Both the position numbers and the translations under genes were made by a program. From contig JASANG010003746.1 of assembly GCA_030248215.1 (NCBI GenBank), positions 62,001-126,000 on the forward strand: a stretch of DNA of 64,000 nucleotides, given 5' to 3'. The stretch is from Enoplolaimus lenunculus. Its lineage: Eukaryota > Nematoda > Enoplea > Enoplida > Thoracostomopsidae. The stretch's first letter is position 1. Each line of letters begins with the position of its first letter. The notes beneath the pieces were generated by a model. It worked only from the letters and a program-made list of their open reading frames with translations, was not told the DNA's origin and did no database searches. Below are positions 26,144 to 38,930 of the stretch, piece after piece.

Positions 26144-26340
26144 CAGGGTGCAACGGGAGGCGAAAAATTCCGGAGCCGGAGGTCAACGAATCTTGACAGA
26201 GCCCGAGATGAGGCAACTTTAGGTACCAGAGCCGAAGAAGCAGCAAAATTATGTAATAAAAATTGTTATTTGTTAATTTTAACAATAATATGCCGATTTT
26301 GTGCCGGAGCCGGAGGCAGACCTCTTGTTGCACACTACAC
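26144..26340. mobile_element. Degenerate hAT-like element, CCGG family
   Basis: Starts CAGGGTGCAACGGGAGGCG with CCGGAGCCGGAGG words, and fades out near a TTGTTGCACACT end. It lies between the collagen and PLAA 3' ends. Confidence 0.5.
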
Positions 26341-26413
26341 CATTCCTTTGTTGAAATGCGACACGTTAAGTACTCAACAATAAAAAGCATTATAAATGTA
26401 ACAGTAATAACAT

Positions 26414-29400
26414 CTATAGCAATCCCAACATTCTTTCCAAACATCTAACATCATGTTTGCCTTCTTCTGCTTGAATTCGATCTTTGAGCCGGGCCACGAC
26501 AACCTTGGCATCAGAAGTCGTCGCAACTGCGTCTATGGTAGCACTGTCACCCCACATAAGGGTTCCCATCGCCCTTGTCAACGCCAAAAGCGTAGCTTCT
26601 GTCATCACTGCGCCTATGTCCGGTTTATCTATTAGGTAAACACGTAAATTTTCACCAAGTCTTAACGACAACAACATTCGGCTTTCCAGAGTTCCATTTG
26701 TGAATTGATAATAAGCTAAATTACATAATGTGGCACAGGCTGCTTGTTGTGCGTTAGGTCGGTCACAAACTAACGCTGATGAAAACAATGACGGAACAAT
26801 AAGATTACCATACTCGGACAAGGTACCACGACCAATCGTTGAATAAAACGCATTCGCTAACACACGCCCAACACAGATGAGAATCGCCGGCTTTGGTGCT
26901 GGCACAGTCCAAGTTTGAAGTAATCCTAGTAACTGGTCGACGAGTTGTTTTCCACGCTCTGACCTTAGAAAATGGTTTGCCACAGCTGTCGAGCACAGAA
27001 GAGCTTTTTGGAACAAATCAAGGACAGGGACCAAACTACCTGAACAAACACTAATAAAGTTTAGTGAAAATCATAACGCACAAAAGTTCACGACGTGAAT
27101 ATTTTTGCGCGATAACCGGTCACAAATTAGCATGGACGGATTTAGCGGGTCATACGATTGATAGCCACTGTAAAGTAGATATTACGCGCACACCAGTTTT
27201 TTAAATTGTAATTGCATACTCCAGTTACTTTTGCAATATCGGTCGATCCAATGCCGACACCAGTTGGTTATAGCTAGTAAAACAGAATAAACATTAATTT
27301 CTTCTACTAACGTTGCAAAACGCCTGGCAATGTATGAACACATGAATTATTTCAGTTCAGCTATTATAAAAACAAAGCTAACTTACTTGTAGGCCAATTC
27401 AGCGCTTTCTCAAAAGCCTTTATTAACAAAGCGTTGTTTTCAATATGCCCGTTATTGAATTCCGATAATTCTTCCAAACACGTGATTTTGTCATTAGAAA
27501 GGCGGTGGCTTTCGGCTACAGAAGCATTGAATTCTTTAAGCTTTTCTAAAAAATATAACAAACAAAAATGTTCAAGCATATTAAAATGACAACCAATGCC
27601 TATCTTATATAAAAAAGTTATTTAAAAAGCAGAAACTCATCAAAATGTACCAGATTATATAGGTCACAAACGCGGTGATGAATATAAATAAACACATACA
27701 AACCTATTGTTCTCGAACTAAGGTTTGTAAACTTTGTATAATCACGTATTGGCATATTCTCGCTTCGAGGACGCTTCGTATCTAAAACAAAACACCATTA
27801 ACTCAATCATAGTAGAAAGGTTCCGGGTTCATTCAAAGTACAAACAGAAATGACGGTAAAAGACAGACAATTCAGTTGTTGCTGTGGTTATTGCCACAAT
27901 AGAAACGTCAAAAAGATAATTTGGTCAATACAGTTACCAATGGGCATGGACGGATCCGCAGGTCCAGATGGAACGTATCTACCGCTGCCAGTGAAGGGAT
28001 CTTCAACCAATTCGGCTTGTGCTCCAGCCCCGATGTTATTAGTAGCACCAGGCACATATCGACCTGACCCAGTAAACGGATCAGAAGCGCTATTTGGTAT
28101 GGTTGACAAATTGGATATACCGGGAACATATCGTGACGATCCTGAAGCAATATAATTGCTATTTATGTAGTAAGACATATCTTAAATTTAATACAAAATA
28201 CAATTTCTTTTTGGACGCTAAAGCTAAGCTAAATTTATTGACAGTATGAAATATTTTTATATTAATATAAAAAGTAAAACTGCTGCTGTAAGCAGCAATA
28301 TAAAGCACGATTACGTACGATACAAAGTACGCGGTTGCGCCTATTGCAAAATATAAGTTCCATTCCAAACGTGCCTAAACATATTTCTGACGCCGAACGA
28401 ATATTCCATTATTAGCGGACACGACATTTTTGAGCGCAATTGAAGATACATAAAAGGAAACGTTTACATTTCAATCTGGTAGCCAGCATACATTCTAGCA
28501 TTTATCATTCTTACAACAACGCATCACTTTTAATACAACGCAATTTAGTAACCTGTGAACGGGTCTCTGTACGCTGCGGTAGCACCCGTTCCGGCGCCTG
28601 GTGCGTTCTTTATTATAAATTGAGCAATCTGATCAAGATATCCGCGTGGCAACTCATGAGCGTCAATAAACGCTTGAGCAACAATCCACGGATCATCACA
28701 AATGTTGTACGGCAATTTCAAAGGCTGGCCGGGATAAGTATCTACATCGACGTCAAATACATAGTCAAATTCCTGCAAAAATGTTCGTTAAAGAAATACA
28801 CAGCAAACTATCCAGCTTACCACAACATCTTAAGAAAAGAGCTGCTGCTCTTTAAACGAAGTTCTAGTCTACAACACAATCATTTTCCCTGTTTAAGAAG
28901 AGTAATTCAACGACCAATGTGCGAACGGATGTAAAATGCCAGATACCAGAACCAGAGCCATATAATAAATTTTCTACCGGAACCGAATGTCAAGACAATT
29001 TTCTTTAGGTATCATTATCGTTAAAATCAAGCTACATTAAGAAGTACCTTAAAGAATGCAAAATCCAGAATTGTGTTTTGAAAGTAAAATAAGCCTTGCC
29101 TCTCCTAAATACATTTTCTTTCCATCTGCTGGGCCTTTCGCTGACAAGACGTCGCCGACTTTTTTCCACTTGATTTCAGCCTGGGACCACTCATATAGCA
29201 CAACCGATCCATTTTCGTTCACCATTTTTGTTTTCCCGTCTTTATCTCCTGTAAAAAATCAAAGCAGCATATAGAAATACTTGTATTTTCAATAATTATC
29301 TTACACTACTATTACTCGACGGTTAATCAGAACAGAAACGTAAAAGGTAAATAGATTGAAAGCAGCGTACCAGGTATAAACAGCGATTCGGGTCCAGGCA

Positions 29401-32400
29401 AATCAGAGATTTTAATACCACCAATCTCTTCCATAACCGCTGCTTTATCGCCCGATGTCTGAGATGGCTCAACATAAGCATTTACTTGATCAGCAAAGCA
29501 TTTCTGAACATCTGGATCGGCTTGACGTTCAAATTCACGTGAAAATATCCGTATAGCTGCGTCACTGAAACAAAACACAGAATTTGCACATCTTGTGCAA
29601 AAAAGCGATATACCAAACTATGATAATCAGAGCTACTAGGTTGAAAAGAATCGCACACTATTATAGCACCTAACAATGACCAAGTTCAACCAGGAACTCG
29701 TCAAATGAAACGTTTTAACAAGCTCACTACCTGAATAAACGATAATCCACCTCTACAACGACTCAAAAACATTCCACACTATTTCTTACCTAGTACCACA
29801 AGCAATATCTGCGTTAGACAGGCCAAGGACGCACCATACACTTTGAGCTGGTACCGCAATAGTTTGTTTCCTTTTGTTTTCTGCAAGTGACCATACAGAC
29901 AATGTTCGATCCTCGCTACCGGTCACAAACGTTTGGCCGTCAGCAAGAACGGAAATGCTGTAAGTTTCAACGAAAACAAAAGATAGTTCATACAGTATTC
30001 CTAGTTAATTGACATTACTGCATTAAGCTGTGACATAGAAACATCGGAATGAAGCATTATGCCCAGAATAGTTAGACAGCACAAATAATGATTGGAAGAA
30101 AACAGGGTGCAACGCGGAACTGGATTATACCGGAATCGGAATAGGAACAGTAATTTTATAATGGAATCGGAACAGCAATTTAATAATGGAATCGGAACAG
30201 CAATTTTATACTGAAATCGGAATCGGAACTACAAAATTTGTGACTATGCGGATAATTTGTATTAACAAAAAGTATCATATTGATTTAGAATGTCTGTTGG
30301 CTGGCAAAAATTCTCAAAGACGTCGCATGAACAAATTGGCAACAATTTTTTGGCTCTATAAAGCTAAACTACAATCATTTATTCATAAGTTAACATGTCG
30401 AAAACAATTTAATAGATAAATGATGCAGAATATTTATACACCATATCACAACAAGTAGGCCTAAAATTAAAATGTGGAAATTCCGATTCCTATTGATTGT
30501 GCAATCGAAATCGGAATCAAAATTGGAACTCGTTTTGAATCGCAATTCTAATTGGAATCGGACTTCCGATTGCACCCTGCAAGAAAAGCCTAACAGCACT
30601 AAAATGAATCTCTTACGTACGAATAAATATAGTTCGTATGTCCATTAAATTCCTTCACGCATTCGCCGGTTGACGCATTCCACAGTTTTATTACCATATC
30701 GTTTGCACATGACAAAAATTGTGCATCAGAAATAACAGCTAAGCCACGCACACAGTCTGTATGACCTAAACACCAAAATGTTACGAGCAAGATAGTTGAC
30801 TCGGCAATACAACGCATTCAACACAGTTAGAAAACGATACACTAACACAGAGGCGTAACCAGCAGGATATATGTGTCAAATTCCATTATAATTTTGGCCC
30901 ATGTTAGGATGTTATTTTTTGGGGCCGTTCCGTTTTTGCACAATTGTAGCGACAAGACTTTAGGCTACGTTTTTGCTTAGACTTAGGCTGAAAAATGTTT
31001 AATCTAGACTAACGGCCATAATCGTAAAATTTGCCATGATTTTTGTTCAGAGCGTTTTAGGAACTTTCTCAATTGATTACATGAAGAAAGCTTTTAAAAT
31101 TTTTGCTGAACATAACCCATCCTTTCGCAAATCGTGGCTATGAAACGAAAATTACTGTAATACGTTCTTCGCTAAAGCAATACAGAAAGTAAATTCAAAA
31201 TTAAGAATCCCCATTCATACTGGTTGCTTCCCATCAATGCGTTAAACATAGAGATGTAATAATAATCTCTAATTTTATGCAAACAGAACGTTATACTAAT
31301 ACCGACTACGATTAGTAAATACCCCTATAACGATATCCATTGCAAACTATGATAACTTGAATTTCTCATTATAACAACCGACTAGCAGATGTTTAACGAT
31401 TGAATACATGCTGCTGGCAATAACTAATTTACCTTTGTATGTCTTGACGCACTTAGAATTAACCCATAGTTTGATAGTTTTGTCGGCGGAACCAGTAAGT
31501 ATACGACAAATTTTTGAAGTTAAATCCTGAAAATCTTGTAAGTAATTACATATTCCTCGAATTTTTGAACAAATCGCTTTAAAAATATTTCGCCAAACCG
31601 AATTAGAAACACACCAGTATTCAGTGCAACGGCCGTCCACTGCCTGCTACATTTCGATGCATAACAGTTTTGAGTATAAAAACAGCAGAGTAACTCTGTC
31701 ACTCAAATTCAAAAGGGCAGAGTAAAGCAAATATCATGATGTGTAATATAAAACTATGGTTTCTACTTTCTGCTACTTATACTTCAACAAAATAGCTCAT
31801 TTGTTAACATCCTGTGTAATTAATATGCTTGACTTAATATAATTTTAAATACATGCGTTCTTCATGTTGACGGCTTAACTAAACAGAGTATTCAATAATA
31901 TTAAACTCTTTTACCTGACTTGGTACAACAGCCACTGCCCACACGGCCGCTTCATGCGCAGTTAAGGTAGCAATACAGTCTTGACCTTGCCATACTCGAG
32001 CCGTTTTATCCCATGACGCACTGACTAGTAATTTCGATGCTGCGTCAAAAGCAAGAGCGCATACTGCAAGCAATGCGATAAAAATATGTTACTACACATT
32101 TTAGTTTCTCTAAGTATATTTATTATATTCATAACGCACTTTTTTGATCCCGTATTTGAAACTGCATAATTATAGCTGTCAACATTTTCGTGGTCAATTG
32201 GAATTTAAAAAAATGATATATTAAGCAACGACGCCCACCACAGATGCAAATAACTCGATCAGGATATTACCATATTCCAAACTAACCAGTGTCTTTGTGT
32301 CCTTTTAAAGTCCAAATTGCTTCTGCAGGGTCCGATGTGCACATTCGTATTTTGGTATCTTGTCCGCCAGTATATATCCGCCCGAGCGGAAACTCATCAT

Positions 32401-32782
32401 CGCCAGGAGCAGTACACAGTGCCGATATAAATCCCGTATGTAGCTTATCAAGACAATGATATTGTTTGTAAACACCACTGAAAACAATGTCTGCTTTTTT
32501 AAAACAAACAAGTACATATAAGTGCCTTAACAAAAACTTGACACAGAAGATTTACCGCCGAAAATCCACATATCATACAAAAACAGTCAAAAATGAAATT
32601 GAAATCGTTCATGCCATAATAGTTATTAAAGCAACTCACTCTTCGTATTGCCACACTCGAATAGATCCGTCACGTGAACCAGATACTATACATCCCGGTG
32701 GAAAATGCGATTCAGCAAGACATCTAACATCCTTTGAATGACCCGATAGTTCAGCACACAATTTGAATTCTTCCTTAGACAT
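26414..32782 (-). CDS. ufd-3: PLAA / Doa1 / UFD-3 homologue (ubiquitin- and p97-binding WD40-PFU-PUL protein)
   Basis: Doa1/PLAA binds ubiquitin and p97/CDC48 and acts in ubiquitin-dependent turnover and endolysosomal sorting. Thirteen exons (minus strand): 32640-32782, 32287-32477, 31915-32063, 31433-31526, 30621-30765, 29790-29957, 29371-29564, 29100-29248, 28553-28772, 27938-28141, 27704-27781, 27387-27545 and 26414-27039. The phases close exactly to 839 residues; human PLAA has about 795. WD40 repeats fill about residues 1-305 ([44 protein letters not shown]). The PFU domain (about 350-480) has [22 protein letters not shown] and LDQIAQFII. Three DPFTGS-x-RYVP repeats follow. The PUL helical domain (about 570-839) ends in MLGLL. 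The intron after 29100 uses a GC donor. A candidate trans-splice acceptor (gattaag) lies eight bases before the ATG. Confidence 0.95.
30103..30579. mobile_element. hAT-like non-autonomous element, CCGG family, with 8-bp target duplication (PLAA intron)
   Basis: 477 bp with ends CAGGGTGCAA and TTGCACCCTG. Flanks gaagaaaa (30095-30102) and caagaaaa (30580-30587) agree at 7 of 8 bases. Subterminal GGAATCGGAA repeats mirror each other at both ends. It lies wholly inside a PLAA intron. Confidence 0.75.
30843..31340. other. PLAA intron with repeat debris
   Basis: The intron between exons 4 and 5 spans 30766-31432. It holds TTAGGC-like words near 30960-30990 and is otherwise unremarkable AT-rich sequence. 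Confidence 0.4.
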
Positions 32783-33319
32783 TGCGTTCACTTAATCAAA
32801 CGTATAATAAAGCATGTAATCAATTCTGAGTAAGTCTGCATTAGTGTCATTTTGTTGAAACATATTTTTAAACAGATCACACTGCCAATACAGGGCTCAA
32901 AGATGTTCAGAGAAAGTTGCAGTTTAGCCATACCAAAAAAGCCGGAGCCGACTACTACGATATCTGACGCTAATTTAATACTTTACTGTGCTTCTTCAAG
33001 TACTATTTTTGTCGTATTGAACAGAATTCAGGACCAATGTTACATAGAAGCTTAACAGTAGTATAGAATTCCTAGGAAAGACGATCCGCCCCTCACAGTA
33101 ACATGGACCAGTCAGAGAAATAATAGCAGTGATGGTCATGAATAATAGCAAAGCACAGAGTTAGTAACAAATATAACGTAAACAGCTGGATGTTGATTTT
33201 TTTGCCGCAGGTGAACACCTGCGCCTAGTAATATACTGCATCTTGTGGGAATTCACGCTTTACAACCGTGCCAAATTTTGACAGTAAAAACTAACCACGA
33301 GTCAGGTAAAGATCAGGAG

Positions 33320-33705
33320 CTTTGTGCAACTGGAATTATGAAATACCGGAACCGGAAAGTCAAAAAAATACCGGAACCGGAAAACAAAAAATACGTGTTA
33401 CCGAAAAATCCATATTTAACGCTTTTAATGGTGTAAACACGCCATTTAGGATGCCAGAATCCTGAATCATAGTATCTGGAAACGTATAAAATATAGAGTA
33501 CGGTACAAATCGAAAGCTTTGGCAATACACGCTCAGAGTATTTTAGAAATATAAGTTAGAATAATATGCCAGATTTTCTTAAATGTTCAAGTGAGAAAAC
33601 CGTTAACACCGGAAAAGTCCAGGGAAAAAATATCGGCTTATTACCAGAACCGGGTGACAAAACACCGGATTTTTCTACCGGAACCGAAATTCCGGTTGCA
33701 CCCTG
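33320..33705. mobile_element. hAT-like element, CCGG family, inserted at the end of another element
   Basis: The ends are ctttgtgcaac (mutated CAGGGTGCAAC) and GGTTGCACCCTG. Flanks atcaggag (33312-33319) and atcagggg (33706-33713) agree at 7 of 8. The right-hand target copy includes the first bases of the CAGGGGCG element that starts at 33708, so this copy is nested. It contains repeated ATACCGGAACCGGAAA words. Confidence 0.65.
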
Positions 33706-33707
33706 AT

Positions 33708-33835
33708 CAGGGGCGAAACGTTTTTCTGTGGGTCTGCAATAGATGCTTAAACTTTAGGCTTTTTGCTTGGCTTAGGCTTAGGAATAAACTCATTCTTACG
33801 CTTAGGAATATACTTATAATACTGTTCCGCCCCTG
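33708..33835. mobile_element. Short TIR element with telomere-like interior
   Basis: Ends CAGGGGCGAAAC and GTTCCGCCCCTG form an imperfect inverted repeat. The 128-bp body carries TTAGGC words (ggcttaggcttagg). It links the TTAGGC-like tracts of this window to a mobile family. Confidence 0.5.
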
Positions 33836-34549
33836 TTCTTTACATTGGCCCTAACCTCTTAAAAGTTTCACTAGATTCGTTCAAACAAAATTTATTTATC
33901 TACGCTCAATTGATAAAAAGCTAGTATAAAGCCAACAGAACACACATGAAGTTTACTGGTTTGAATAAACAGACAGATAAAATTAAGATTGGAAATTTCG
34001 AAAACTGGACAGCTAGCGATAACAACGGGAGTTGAAAATAAATACTTAAACAAAAATTTTGCCATAGCATTTCTAAATGAAAAAGAAATTAGTGTAAATA
34101 TATAACTATATTTCGGTAAATTGTTAGCGGCAAACAAATGCAGAACTTAACCAAATCTTAAACATAAGACAAGTTTGGTAGAGCGATAAATTTAGACATA
34201 TTTGTAGATTTTTCACCAAAATTCAATAGTAGTCGTACCTATATATTGAAATATCGAAAACCAAGCGTGCATTGCTAATAAACTGTAAAAACTTTTGCAA
34301 ATGTCTGCGTACAATTCGAGAAAGGCCATTTCAGACACAATTTCAATCAAAGTCATCCATAATTTCATTATCAGCGAAGAGTTCACTTTGCTGATTTTTT
34401 CAGCAAAGAATATCAAAATTGCACCCAAGAACACCATGCAAAACAACATAAAACTTTGGGCTTTACGTAGTCAGTACGACACGACCAATTACGGTAATCA
34501 AAACTATGACAGCTAAACACCATTAGTACATCTTCAGAACATAAAATAT
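33836..34549. other. Intergenic region between PLAA and CLYBL
   Basis: AT-rich. Open frames on both strands (for example a hydrophobic 78-codon minus frame at 34213-34449) overlap each other and carry no recognisable domain or splice context. No gene is called. Confidence 0.4.
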
Positions 34550-37064
34550 TTACTTAACATTATCCACAATTGCCAAAAGATTTTTAGCCTGGAGGTACAA
34601 CGGCATATCAATCATTTGGCCTTGGAAAGTTATGGCCCCTGTTCCAGAAGCCGATTGAGTTTCAAATGTGTTTACAAGTTCGCGTGCCCATGAAATGCGC
34701 TCCATTGACGGTGTAAATGCTTTTTGTACAATTGAAATTTGCGACGGATGTATAACTTGCTTTCCTAAAAAGTAAGTACACTGGTTTGTTGTAGTTTAAA
34801 TCAGTAAATCCATAAGACGTCATCACGAGTTTTTAAAATACAGAATTCGCTATCTACAGGCTGATAGACTAACCTCACAGAAATCAAATTTGTGAGAGCC
34901 AAACAACTAAATGTTATGGCCTACTGGTCGTAACTAACTTCTATTTCGCTGGCCTAGATCAAACTGATTCCATTTCTATAAACGATATCACCCGAACATA
35001 CACCCACATTTCCTTGCGGTAAACCATATGTTGGATACCGCTTGGAAAACTGTTTTGGCCAGGATAAACTTAATTCGCAAAACTAACACGGAAAAGAAAT
35101 AGTAAAAAAATCCTGACGTACCCGTAAATCCGAACTTTGCGCCTTGCTCAGCCTGTCGTTGCAAGCCTTTTTCATCTTTGAAGTCAATATAGACACAGTC
35201 AATTGCCTGTAATTTGTGCGCTTTTGCCACGGATACAACTTTCTGTCTGGCATACAAAGACTCGTCTGCTTCTGTAGACCGACTAGCACCAATATCTGCA
35301 CAATAGTCATCTGAACCAAAGACGACAGCTTCAACACGCAATGGACTATGAGTCGCAATTGCGCACGCCGCTGTCAGTATTGCAGGCATATCAATCAGCG
35401 CTTGAGCACTTTCGATCCATACAATCAAAGGAATGTGAGCTTCTAGAAGTACATTAACTTGGGCGATTATATACTAATGTGAACCGCTGGCTCTTGGTTT
35501 CATGAGTTAAACTTCAAATTGTTATAAAACGCTAATAAAAATCATCAATCAACAGAATGAATTTATTTTAATGTTATACAATTACAGTTGAAAATGCTTC
35601 ATTTATCCTACTCAGGTATCTCTAGATATTCTGCTCTGATATATATCCAACAAATTAGACAACTATCTACGCCTTGGTTACCAAAGAACATAACGCGCAT
35701 GTATTATCGTAATATTCAAGCAGAGGCAACATTATGGTGCGAACTGTGAGTTAACGTTAGTAACTGAATAACTAGAATCAAATACTCGTACCTACTTTAT
35801 ATTTTGATGTAACGTTTTGTCTAAATATAGTACAGAACTCCTTCAAAATATCAACGCTGTCCACTTTAGGCAAACTGAATGAACACGGCAACGATTCTGC
35901 TATTTCGAAAGCCTAAATTTTATCAATACAACGCAATACCGTTCTTATCTTCGGGTGCAACAGTTACTTATACGTACGCAGAATGATAAATAATCACAAT
36001 GTCTATGTTTCGAGTGGTATACATGCGTAAAGTGTTCGAATCACTGCGGTTTACAACATTAAGCGTCGTTAAATTTTAATTCTAGCAGAATGTTCAAAGT
36101 ATTAATTATAGCATAATAGCGCGTTTAATATCACGCTAATTGATTCTATTGTACTAGTAAATACCAGTGTGCAACCGGATACCAAATAATAGCGGAGCTG
36201 GATAATGAAATATATATAATATATATATAGATAGATAGATGGGTGCAACCGGAATTCCGGTTCCGGTTCCGGTTCCGGCATTTTTTCACCTTCCGGTTCC
36301 GGTTCCGGTAAATTTTTACCGGATTTAAAAATTCCGGTATTATAATTTGGCCGTTTTCTTAACTTTGCTAATTTTTAAGAATCTCTTTTGAAAGCCACTT
36401 GTACTCCGAATATAAGCCATTGATGGTGGATTTCACTTCAGTCGATGATGAAAATCTAAAATACAACAAATAAAATAAATACCTATGTTCGACTAAGGTT
36501 ATTTCACAAATAATAGAGCAAAAAATAAGATTAAAATGAAATTTTCGGTGAAATGCATTTTTCATTTTCCGGTTCCGGTTCCGGTAAAATTTTCAAATTC
36601 CGGTTCCGGTTCCGGTAAATTGTAATTCCGGTTGCACCCTGAGATATAGATATATCGATATAGATATATATATATATATATATAAATATATATATATGCG
36701 TATATATACACAAATTGCAAAATACCTTCAAGTCATCACATAGCAATCCACTTTGAACAGAATTAACTCTGAATCCAACTTCATTCCTAAGTTTAACTTT
36801 AGTAGAGTTTAACTGGCGAAAAAATGCGGCGGCATTTGCGCGAGCGTTCGGTTTCGCAGCAAAAGACACACCGTCCTCTGCGTCCAGAACAACGCAGTCT
36901 GCATCTAAATTAGCAATTTTAGCTAGTTTCCGCTGGTCGCTTGCGGGCACATACATCAAAGCTCTTCGAGGCACGTATTTAAATGCCGCTGAAACAGACG
37001 AAACTTGTTGCTTGGAAACAACAATAGCGCCAATGTTGAATGGGACTATGACAGCCTTGAACAT
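34550..37064 (-). CDS. clybl: CLYBL homologue (mitochondrial citramalyl-CoA lyase)
   Basis: CLYBL is a mitochondrial HpcH/HpaI-type enzyme that cleaves citramalyl-CoA and protects B12-dependent metabolism from itaconyl-CoA. Exons (minus strand): 36726-37064, 35792-35912, 35122-35442 and 34550-34764 (TAA), giving 331 residues against about 340 in human. The basic, acid-poor N-terminus suits a mitochondrial targeting peptide. It is followed by YVPRRALMYVPASDQRKL, CVVLDAEDGVSF (acidic metal-site region), FRVNSV, SLPKVDS, VVFGSDDYCADIGASR, DCVYIDFKDEKGL, GFTGKQVIHPSQI and GAITFQGQMIDMPL, in family order. A candidate trans-splice acceptor (aatatag) is six bases before the ATG. Intron 1 hosts a transposon. 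Confidence 0.95.
36239..36641. mobile_element. hAT-like element, CCGG family, in CLYBL intron 1
   Basis: Ends (at)GGGTGCAACCGGAA and TTCCGGTTGCACCCTG, with clusters of TTCCGG repeats near both ends. It sits in an AT/TAGA microsatellite, so the target duplication is hard to read (6 of 8). It contains a short open frame with no similarity to CLYBL. Confidence 0.65.
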
Positions 37065-37333
37065 GGTTTACTATATTGCTGTTATATACTGCGTTTACTA
37101 CCTGAATAAGAAATTTACTTTACAAACTAATGTTAAATCTTGATGTCTAGCGCATTATCTACCTATACCTTACCGACTACTAATGTAATTTAGTTAGTAA
37201 AGGCCTCTTTTATTTACAAATTAAAAGGGAGAACACAAAAAGGGTGAAGATTTTAAAATAGTATATAGCTATTTAAAATGCTCCACACAGATGCTCGAAA
37301 AACATGGGCATGAATTTCAAGCCAGTACTTTAA

Positions 37334-37627
37334 GCATGTGATACATGCTTGTCCGGTATGTGCACATGCATTATAATGCAGTGTGCTTAGTTGTAAGGTC
37401 TGACGTCACAGTTCCTACCTAGGCTGACATGGGGGCTACGCCGTGAGCGCAATGGTAAATTGCCGCGCTGTGAACATGGTATCCAGTCGAAAATAGAATG
37501 GATGGTCAAGCGACGACTTTTTAAAAATAAAGGTATGTAAGCATGTGACACATGCTTGTCCGTTATGTGTACATGCATTATAGTGCAGTGTGCTTAGTTG
37601 AAAGGTCTGAAGTCCCATTTCCTACCT
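37334..37627 (+). repeat. 87-bp direct repeat, two copies
   Basis: Copies at 37334-37420 and 37541-37627 both start gcatgtga and end cctacct, 207 bp apart, with about ten differences. They lie upstream of CLYBL on its 5' side. No coding content. Confidence 0.6.
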
Positions 37628-38930
37628 ACTGAAAAGTACAACAAATTATACACATATTACATATCACTGTTAATGAAAAGCTATCACCTACATCTTCTGC
37701 TTTTTAAATTTTACTTGAATTCGGACTTGGGTATGGGTAATGTCGAGTGGGCCAAACGTTCACTCAGTGTCACGCTGCTGCCCACGCTCACCTTGCATGT
37801 CGCTCTAGCTATGTCGTTATAAAAGCATTGATACTTCCAATCATGAGGCGTAAAACTGTGGTCTTGTCATTGTGATGCGTTAAAAGACTCTTACAGTGTT
37901 GTCTTGTTTTGTGTCAATTAAATTGGGCTTCGAATGTTCCTTCATATCATTTGTCGTATAGTCGTATATTGTATGTACGTTTATCGTTTGTGGTTTTCAA
38001 AACTCAGTTTCCTGTTTCCAACACAATTCTTGCGCTCAGTACAATGACCTTCTTTTTTCAGCCAAATAAATTCCAAGACATAGGCTGTGGTTTACTGACT
38101 TTTGCCAAGTTTCGGATATAAATTACAATACATTTGGGCTCTTGCGCATATATATGTACTTTGCGGCCGTGTGACTTTTGCTGAAAAGAAGTTTACCGCT
38201 ACAAGTAAGCAAAAAACCTTAATTGAATGAAACTATGTTTTAACGGGCTTTTGTTGTAGTTATTTTGCGAGTTATTTACATTATTCGTGATTATCCGTTG
38301 TCTCTTGTTATAAATGTTTTCGTGGATGTTAAAAAACTACCTCCTTTTACGTAGCCTCCCTTCTTTATAATACCCGCATCATTTGAGCAATGTTTTATGT
38401 GTACTAAGATGAAGATCAGTTGAGGACTAGTGAGACGTAGAAAACTGCTTAAAAAGGATATAGTGTTGTTTTTCAAACAGCCCATAGGAAGGGACTTTAA
38501 AAATGCTTATGCATGCTTGTACAAATTGTTGTTATGCGATCGGAACGCCCACTTTTTATAATAAAGATTGTTAACACACGGGGATTCATAGGTGGGCGGG
38601 AAGGGGGCAGACGCCCCCCATCAGAAATTTTTTGTATTAAAATGGTAAGGTCCCTATTTAACCATTTTCCTCCGAGAAAATTTTTTGTAAAACATTTTTC
38701 CCGTAGAATTTCTTTGTGATAAAATTGTAATGTTCCTCATATAGTTGTTTACAGTTTTTTCCACAGCATTATTTTGTGATAAAATGGTAAGTTCCTTACT
38801 TTACAATTTTTCACCCTCAGAAAATTTTTTGCTGATAAAATGATAAATTCCCTATCTTACAATTTTTGCGTTTCATAACATTAGCAAGCTCGTCCCGTCA
38901 GAACATTTTAGATCCGCTTCTGATTGTGAG
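37628..38930. other. Intergenic region with a short tandem array
   Basis: No coding call. At about 38640-38870 a unit of about 60 bp (gataaaatggtaagttcc, ttacaattttt) repeats imperfectly about four times. Confidence 0.4.

Noticed and set aside
28440-28934. 164-codon plus-strand open frame
   Set aside because: It is antisense to the PLAA PFU exon and its flanking introns; the minus-strand exon explains the openness.
34213-34516. Hydrophobic minus-strand frame and overlapping plus-strand frame between PLAA and CLYBL
   Set aside because: AT-driven composition, no conserved motif and no supporting splice sites.
32782-34550. PLAA and CLYBL as a nematode operon
   Set aside because: They are on the same strand but about 1.8 kb apart with transposons between, and each has its own candidate start context.
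36368-36565. Extra CLYBL exon in intron 1
   Set aside because: The frame lies within a transposon and does not match the CLYBL family; exons 36726-37064 and 35792-35912 join in phase without it.
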